Shown one piece after another: positions 8,058-10,851 of a DNA stretch of 10,851 nucleotides (its first letter is position 1; each line of letters begins with the position of its first letter). Both the position numbers and the translations under genes were made by a program. The stretch is from Flavobacterium sp. UBA6203. GTDB taxonomy: Bacteria; Bacteroidota; Bacteroidia; Flavobacteriales; Flavobacteriaceae. The notes beneath the pieces were generated by a model. It searched no databases, was not told the origin of the DNA, and was given only the letters and a program-made list of their open reading frames with translations. The stretch is from contig DIST01000031.1 in the NCBI GenBank assembly GCA_002421645.1, positions 1-10,851 of the forward strand. The letters run 5' to 3'.

Positions 8058-8154
8058 GTTTGTTCGTTTTTTGATTTAAATATAAGACGAACGAATTTTA
8101 GATTTGTTACGGATGAAATTTTTTGACACCAAATTTTCAATAGAATTATAGTTT

Positions 8155-8240
8155 GCGTTAGGGATAGCAGCGGCATCCTTTTATGGAGCCAAAAGCGGAA
8201 TAAAAGATATAGCGTATAGCCCGACCTTTATGGTAACGCC
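8155..8240 (-). repeat. Intergenic element with inverted ends, probably a dispersed flavobacterial sequence or structured RNA
   Basis: The element is bounded by GCGTTA (8155-8160) and its exact inverse TAACGC (8234-8239). Inside, CTTTTAT (8178-8184) pairs perfectly with ATAAAAG (8200-8206) around a 15-nt tip. The flanks hold conserved-looking blocks: GGGATAGCAGCGGCATCC on one side and GATATAGCGTATAGCCCGAC on the other, which contrast in GC content with the surrounding DNA. I recall near-identical blocks with a variable central hairpin as frequent intergenic sequences in Flavobacterium genomes; that is memory, not a search. It may belong to a known conserved RNA such as Flavo-1, but I cannot confirm this. 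The strand is a guess based on the flanking genes, both on minus. No ORF covers it. Confidence 0.5.
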
Positions 8241-8241
8241 C

Positions 8242-8281
8242 AAAAAAAAATCCCTAACATTATGGCTTAGTTAGGGATTTT
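8242..8281 (-). terminator. Rho-independent terminator of the aarF-like gene
   Basis: On the minus strand a 12-bp perfect stem (8247-8258 with 8270-8281) and an 11-nt loop are followed by a run of nine T (rc of 8242-8250, partly within the stem). It begins 22 bp after the stop codon of the kinase-like gene. On the plus strand only four T follow, so the main direction is leftward. Confidence 0.85.
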
Positions 8282-8303
8282 AAGGTATTGCTTGGGGCAA
8301 AAA

Positions 8304-9614
8304 TTAATATTGAATAAAGTTGTTGATTTTAACTTTAGTTGCTTTTAAATCGTGCATTAAATTGTACAATCCGAAGAATGTTCTGTTGATGTAAATGAAA
8401 TGTTTTGAACCTCTGTTTCCATTCATATTACGTAATTCGGTACTTTTAGAATAACGTTCGCCTAAATCAGCAATTTGACCGAAAAATTCTTCATCAGAAA
8501 AGTCGAATTCTTCTACATGGAATGGTCTAGCAAACAAACTTAAAAGCTCGTGGAACATTTCTGTGAAGAATTCCACTTCTTCTTTTGTGTCTTTTTTTCT
8601 TAAGATTTCTAATTCGTATAATTTTGATTGGAAGAATTCTGGATTGTTCAAGTTTTCCTTTTTCGCCAATTCAAAATATGGGATATAAAAATCATTCGGA
8701 ACTTCTTTGATGCAACCAAAATCTAAAGCTACCAATTTAGTGTCTTTTGTTATTAAGAAATTCCCTGGATGCGGATCAGCATGCACTTTTCTCAAATTGT
8801 GCATTTGGAACATATAAAAATCCCAAAGCGTTTGTCCTAAAATATTCGATTTTTCTAAATCTGTATTGTGAGCGGTGAATTCAGATAAATGTTCGCCCGT
8901 CATCCAATCCATCGTAATGATTTTCTCTGAAGACCAATCTGGGTAATACTTAGGAAAAACTAAATTTGGAATGTTTTGGCAAGCTTCAGCCATTTCCATA
9001 CTTTGTTTTACCTCGTTGATGTAATTGGTTTCTTCAATCAATTTATCTTCAACTTCTTTGAAATATTTATCCGAATCTTTTCCTTTAATGTTGAACATTT
9101 TGATGGCAATAGGTTTTACTAAAGCCAAATCAGAACTAATACTTTCTGCCACTCCTGGATATTGAATTTTCACAGCAAGTTTTTTCCCATCCTTGGTAGC
9201 TTGGTGTACTTGACCAATGCTAGCCGCGTTTATTGAAGTGGCATTGAAGGTATCGTATATTTCGTTTGGTTGCTTACCAAAGTAATTTTTAAAGGTTTTG
9301 TTTACCAAAGGAGCCGACAACGGCGGAACCGAAAATTGCGCCAACGAGAATTTCTCCACGTAAGCTCTTGGTAAAATATTTTTATCCATACTCAGCATTT
9401 GTGCGACTTTCAAAGCACTTCCTTTCAGTTGCTTTAAACTGTCGTAAATGTCGGCAGCGTTGTTTTTGTTCAGCGATTCTTTGGCTTCTTCTTCGGTTTT
9501 GGTGATTTTATCTCCGTAATATTTGAGATAATTCACACCCACTTTTGCTCCGGTTTGAATTAACTTAGAAGCACGTTGAATTTTTGAGGTAGGGATACTA
9601 TCGATTGTTTTCAT
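8304..9614 (-). CDS. ABC1/UbiB/ADCK-family kinase-like protein (AarF-like)
   Basis: The 436-residue protein aligns along its length with the ABC1 atypical kinase family. Motifs in order are: the N-terminal helix with ALKVAQMLS (K69-x-x-Q72), the alanine-rich loop NAASIGQVH (129-137), the nucleotide-binding Lys149 in LAVKIQYPGV, Glu195/196 in IEETNY, the catalytic loop HADPHPGN (278-285), and DFG (298-300). Members act as ATPases or kinases in quinone biosynthesis or lipid homeostasis. Flavobacteria generally use menaquinone, so a UbiB role in ubiquinone synthesis is unlikely and the substrate is open. Two signature positions differ from the family: KxGQ is KVAQ, and the AAAS loop is NAAS. There are no C-terminal membrane helices as in E. 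coli UbiB. It follows the TetR-type gene by 11 bp and is almost certainly under its control. Confidence 0.9.
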   Translation of the reverse strand: MKTIDSIPTSKIQRASKLIQTGAKVGVNYLKYYGDKITKTEEEAKESLNKNNAADIYDSLKQLKGSALKVAQMLSMDKNILPRAYVEKFSLAQFSVPPLSAPLVNKTFKNYFGKQPNEIYDTFNATSINAASIGQVHQATKDGKKLAVKIQYPGVAESISSDLALVKPIAIKMFNIKGKDSDKYFKEVEDKLIEETNYINEVKQSMEMAEACQNIPNLVFPKYYPDWSSEKIITMDWMTGEHLSEFTAHNTDLEKSNILGQTLWDFYMFQMHNLRKVHADPHPGNFLITKDTKLVALDFGCIKEVPNDFYIPYFELAKKENLNNPEFFQSKLYELEILRKKDTKEEVEFFTEMFHELLSLFARPFHVEEFDFSDEEFFGQIADLGERYSKSTELRNMNGNRGSKHFIYINRTFFGLYNLMHDLKATKVKINNFIQY

Positions 9615-9625
9615 ATGGTTTTTAC

Positions 9626-10285
9626 TTACATTTTAAATGAGCCTTTTTCATGCCACATGAATTTTCCAAAATCGATTAGACTTTTGAATGGAGTAGTATC
9701 CATCAAATCAAAACTCGTATTGACAGATTTTTCAATGAAAATATCGGTTTTTTCAAATGAAATCGATGTGTCTTCAATCCAAAACTTCAAAGTGAATAAG
9801 AACTGGAACCAAGCCATTTCACTCATTGTTTTTTCTTGGAATTCGATTAATTTTTCTTGTTTTAAATCGATTTTTTCAATGTCTAAATTGTCGTAAAACT
9901 GCTTAAAATTTTTTCTTAATTCGCTCAATTTTGACAAACTTTTTAATTTGTTTTTGTCTTCTTTTAATAACGCAACAACAAAACTTCTGTTTGCCGTTAA
10001 CATTTCGAAATAAGTGAAATAGAAACTCAACAATTGCGTGCGAGCATCGTAGGAAGCGAATTCTTCACTATTTCCTAATAATTCTAATGTATTATCGAAT
10101 AGCGAAGTGAAAAAGTTTTGCTCAATTTGGTTAAAAGAAGCATAGTGTTTGTAAAACAAACCTTCCTCAAAACCAGCATGTTTGGCAAACAAATAAACCG
10201 ATTGCGGTTGCTTGTTGTGTTCTAAGAAATAATCGATATATAAACTTAAAATGCCTTCTTTGTTTATTTCTTTCTTTTTTGCCAT
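9626..10285 (-). CDS. TetR-family transcriptional regulator
   Basis: The protein (219 residues from this start) has a TetR-like N-terminal DNA-binding region. Helices about 10-22 precede a helix-turn-helix at about 28-50, where YLFAKHAGFEEGLFYKHYAS matches the usual TetR recognition pattern with Phe/Tyr-x-His-Tyr near the end. The remainder is an all-helical ligand or dimerisation domain of unknown specificity. ATG at 10285 (MAKKKEINKEG) is preferred. A TTG seven codons upstream stays in frame, but that codon lies inside the -7 promoter box and so would not be transcribed in a useful form. It lies 11 bp before the ABC1 kinase gene, and a near-palindrome sits just upstream of its promoter, suggesting autoregulation and control of the kinase. 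Confidence 0.85.
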   Translation of the reverse strand: MAKKKEINKEGILSLYIDYFLEHNKQPQSVYLFAKHAGFEEGLFYKHYASFNQIEQNFFTSLFDNTLELLGNSEEFASYDARTQLLSFYFTYFEMLTANRSFVVALLKEDKNKLKSLSKLSELRKNFKQFYDNLDIEKIDLKQEKLIEFQEKTMSEMAWFQFLFTLKFWIEDTSISFEKTDIFIEKSVNTSFDLMDTTPFKSLIDFGKFMWHEKGSFKM

Positions 10286-10303
10286 GATTTTAAATATTTT
10301 TCT

Positions 10304-10334
10304 CAAAGGTACAGAATGTTTAATTTAAAATCAA
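10304..10334 (-). promoter_or_regulatory. Bacteroidetes-type promoter of the tetR-aarF operon
   Basis: On the minus strand, TTG (10334-10332) is followed after exactly 20 bp by TACCTTTG (10311-10304), a perfect TANNTTTG -7 box. This matches the Bacteroidetes consensus TTG-N(about 19-21)-TANNTTTG. It ends 18 bp before the ATG at 10285, giving a short leader. Confidence 0.8.
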
Positions 10335-10339
10335 AAAAG

Positions 10340-10361
10340 TTAAACAAAATATTTTGTTAAA
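10340..10361. promoter_or_regulatory. Candidate TetR operator, 22-bp near-palindrome
   Basis: The core 10343-10358 (AACAAAATATTTTGTT) is a perfect 16-bp palindrome. Extension to 10340-10361 adds two matching pairs with one mismatched pair. It ends 6 bp upstream of the -33 TTG of the tetR promoter. Position, size and symmetry fit an operator bound by a TetR dimer. AT-rich DNA yields chance palindromes, so support is moderate. Confidence 0.45.
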
Positions 10362-10370
10362 GTTCTTTCA

Positions 10371-10405
10371 AAAAAAAACTCAATTACGAATTGTAATTGA
10401 GTTTT
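10371..10405 (-). terminator. Rho-independent terminator of the nucleoid-associated protein gene
   Basis: A 13-bp perfect stem (10375-10387 with 10393-10405) has a 5-nt loop. On the minus strand it is followed by an uninterrupted run of T (rc of 10371-10378, partly in the stem). It begins 21 bp after the stop codon of the rightmost gene. It separates that gene from the tetR promoter. Confidence 0.88.
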
Positions 10406-10426
10406 ATGTGTTTTGATATGAATTCC

Positions 10427-10851
10427 TTACGATTTCTGCTCTTTGTTAAAGTAAACCAAGTAATAATACATTTGTTTTTCTTCGTCCCAACCTTTCTCCA
10501 CGAATTTCTCTGCACTTTCTGGGTTGATGAAATCTAATTTGATTTGGATATTGGTGTCTAATTGAATCGTGTTTTTTAAAGAACGACGCACATCTGTCAC
10601 CGCGGCATTGGCAATTGGGAAACTTGAAACGTCTTCAATGCTGTATTTCGCACCTTTATCTACTTTATAATTTTTGAATTCTGGAATGAACTCTGGATTT
10701 TGCATTACTTCGTTTAAGAAAGCCGTTTCTTCGAATTCATCATTTTTTGCAAAGTGATTAATAGCACGGTTCATGAACAAAACTTCTTGTTGTTTGTCTT
10801 CCGCTGGTAAAACCACTTCTTTTGCGAACTCTTGACAGAATTTTAAGTATT
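10427..10851 (-). CDS. Nucleoid-associated protein (NdpA/YejK-like family), C-terminal part
   Basis: Only the 3' part of this gene is in the window. The frame stays open to the right edge: upstream of the apparent GTG codon at 10816 it reads YLKFCQEFAKEV, continuous with VLPAEDKQQ, so the GTG is internal and the true start lies outside. I recognise the C-terminal sequence, including the stretch MNRAINHFAKNDEFEE, the KYSIEDV segment and the ending YLVYFNKEQKS, as typical of a nucleoid-associated protein conserved in Flavobacteria, usually about 350 residues. It is a cytoplasmic, DNA-associated protein of unclear exact function. About 141 residues are visible. It has its own terminator and is not in the tetR-aarF operon. 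The family name rests on memory of homologues. Confidence 0.8.
   Translation of the reverse strand, partial: YLKFCQEFAKEVVLPAEDKQQEVLFMNRAINHFAKNDEFEETAFLNEVMQNPEFIPEFKNYKVDKGAKYSIEDVSSFPIANAAVTDVRRSLKNTIQLDTNIQIKLDFINPESAEKFVEKGWDEEKQMYYYLVYFNKEQKS

Noticed and set aside
8077..8084. TATATTTA on the minus strand as a -7 box for the ABC ATPase gene
   Set aside because: It misses the final G of TANNTTTG and has no TTG at the -33 distance, so it is not listed as a promoter.
8123..8151. TTGACA with a TTATAG 17 bp later on the plus strand, resembling an E. coli sigma70 promoter
   Set aside because: Bacteroidetes use TANNTTTG-type -7 boxes, there is no plus-strand gene downstream, and the nearest TTTG here has wrong spacing (TATAGTTTG).
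10286..10306. TTG start for the TetR regulator, adding seven residues (MRKIFKI)
   Set aside because: The TTG is the last part of the -7 box TACCTTTG, so it would lie upstream of the transcript start. The ATG at 10285 gives a normal TetR N-terminus.
10814..10816. GTG start of a 129-residue protein at the right edge
   Set aside because: The frame remains open to the window edge and the upstream residues fit the known family sequence, so this is an internal valine codon of a truncated gene.
1..10851. tRNA, rRNA, CRISPR array, transposase, integrase, prophage or defence genes
   Set aside because: No spaced direct repeats, cloverleaf-like sequence or mobile or defence protein motifs were seen on either strand; all large frames belong to housekeeping or envelope families.

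Overview
The window looks like a chromosomal segment of a Flavobacteriaceae bacterium close to Flavobacterium. It is AT-rich, and it carries GldI, a type IX secretion system (T9SS) type B sorting domain, a TANNTTTG-type promoter, and starts without Shine-Dalgarno sequences. This assignment comes from motif and family recognition, not from a database search.

Layout. At the left edge a terminator hairpin is followed almost at once by a plus-strand gene for an unrecognised 144-residue protein (52-486). A bidirectional terminator (498-523) separates it from a long minus-strand run. In transcription order that run is: ABC-2 type ATPase (8057-7161), its membrane permease (7153-6302), a secreted T9SS cargo protein with a choice-of-anchor L-like domain (6285-4264), a DHH/DHHA1 phosphoesterase of NrnA type (4219-3209), gldI (3203-2646), a lipoprotein cyclophilin-FKBP fusion (2639-1545), and a second, periplasmic cyclophilin-FKBP fusion (1543-533). 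Gaps in the last four genes are 1-6 bp, so they are probably one operon. No terminator is visible anywhere between 8057 and 533.

From 8058 to 8303 lies an intergenic stretch. It holds the aarF terminator and an element of about 85 bp with inverted ends that I recall as a recurring flavobacterial intergenic sequence. Further right is a TetR-type regulator (10285-9626) followed after 11 bp by an ABC1/UbiB-family kinase-like protein (9614-8304). They share a clear promoter and a near-palindrome that may be the regulator's operator. At the right edge, convergence of signals ends with a strong terminator and the 3' part of a nucleoid-associated protein gene that runs out of the window.

How the genes fit together. 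The left half is largely an envelope-folding and secretion module: two dual-family prolyl isomerases plus GldI, an FKBP-like lipoprotein needed for gliding and T9SS function in Flavobacterium, beside a T9SS cargo gene. The right half is a small regulator-kinase unit. Nothing here is a defence island, CRISPR array, transposon or prophage. The most interesting items are the intergenic element, the tandem immunophilin fusions next to gldI, and the candidate TetR operator.
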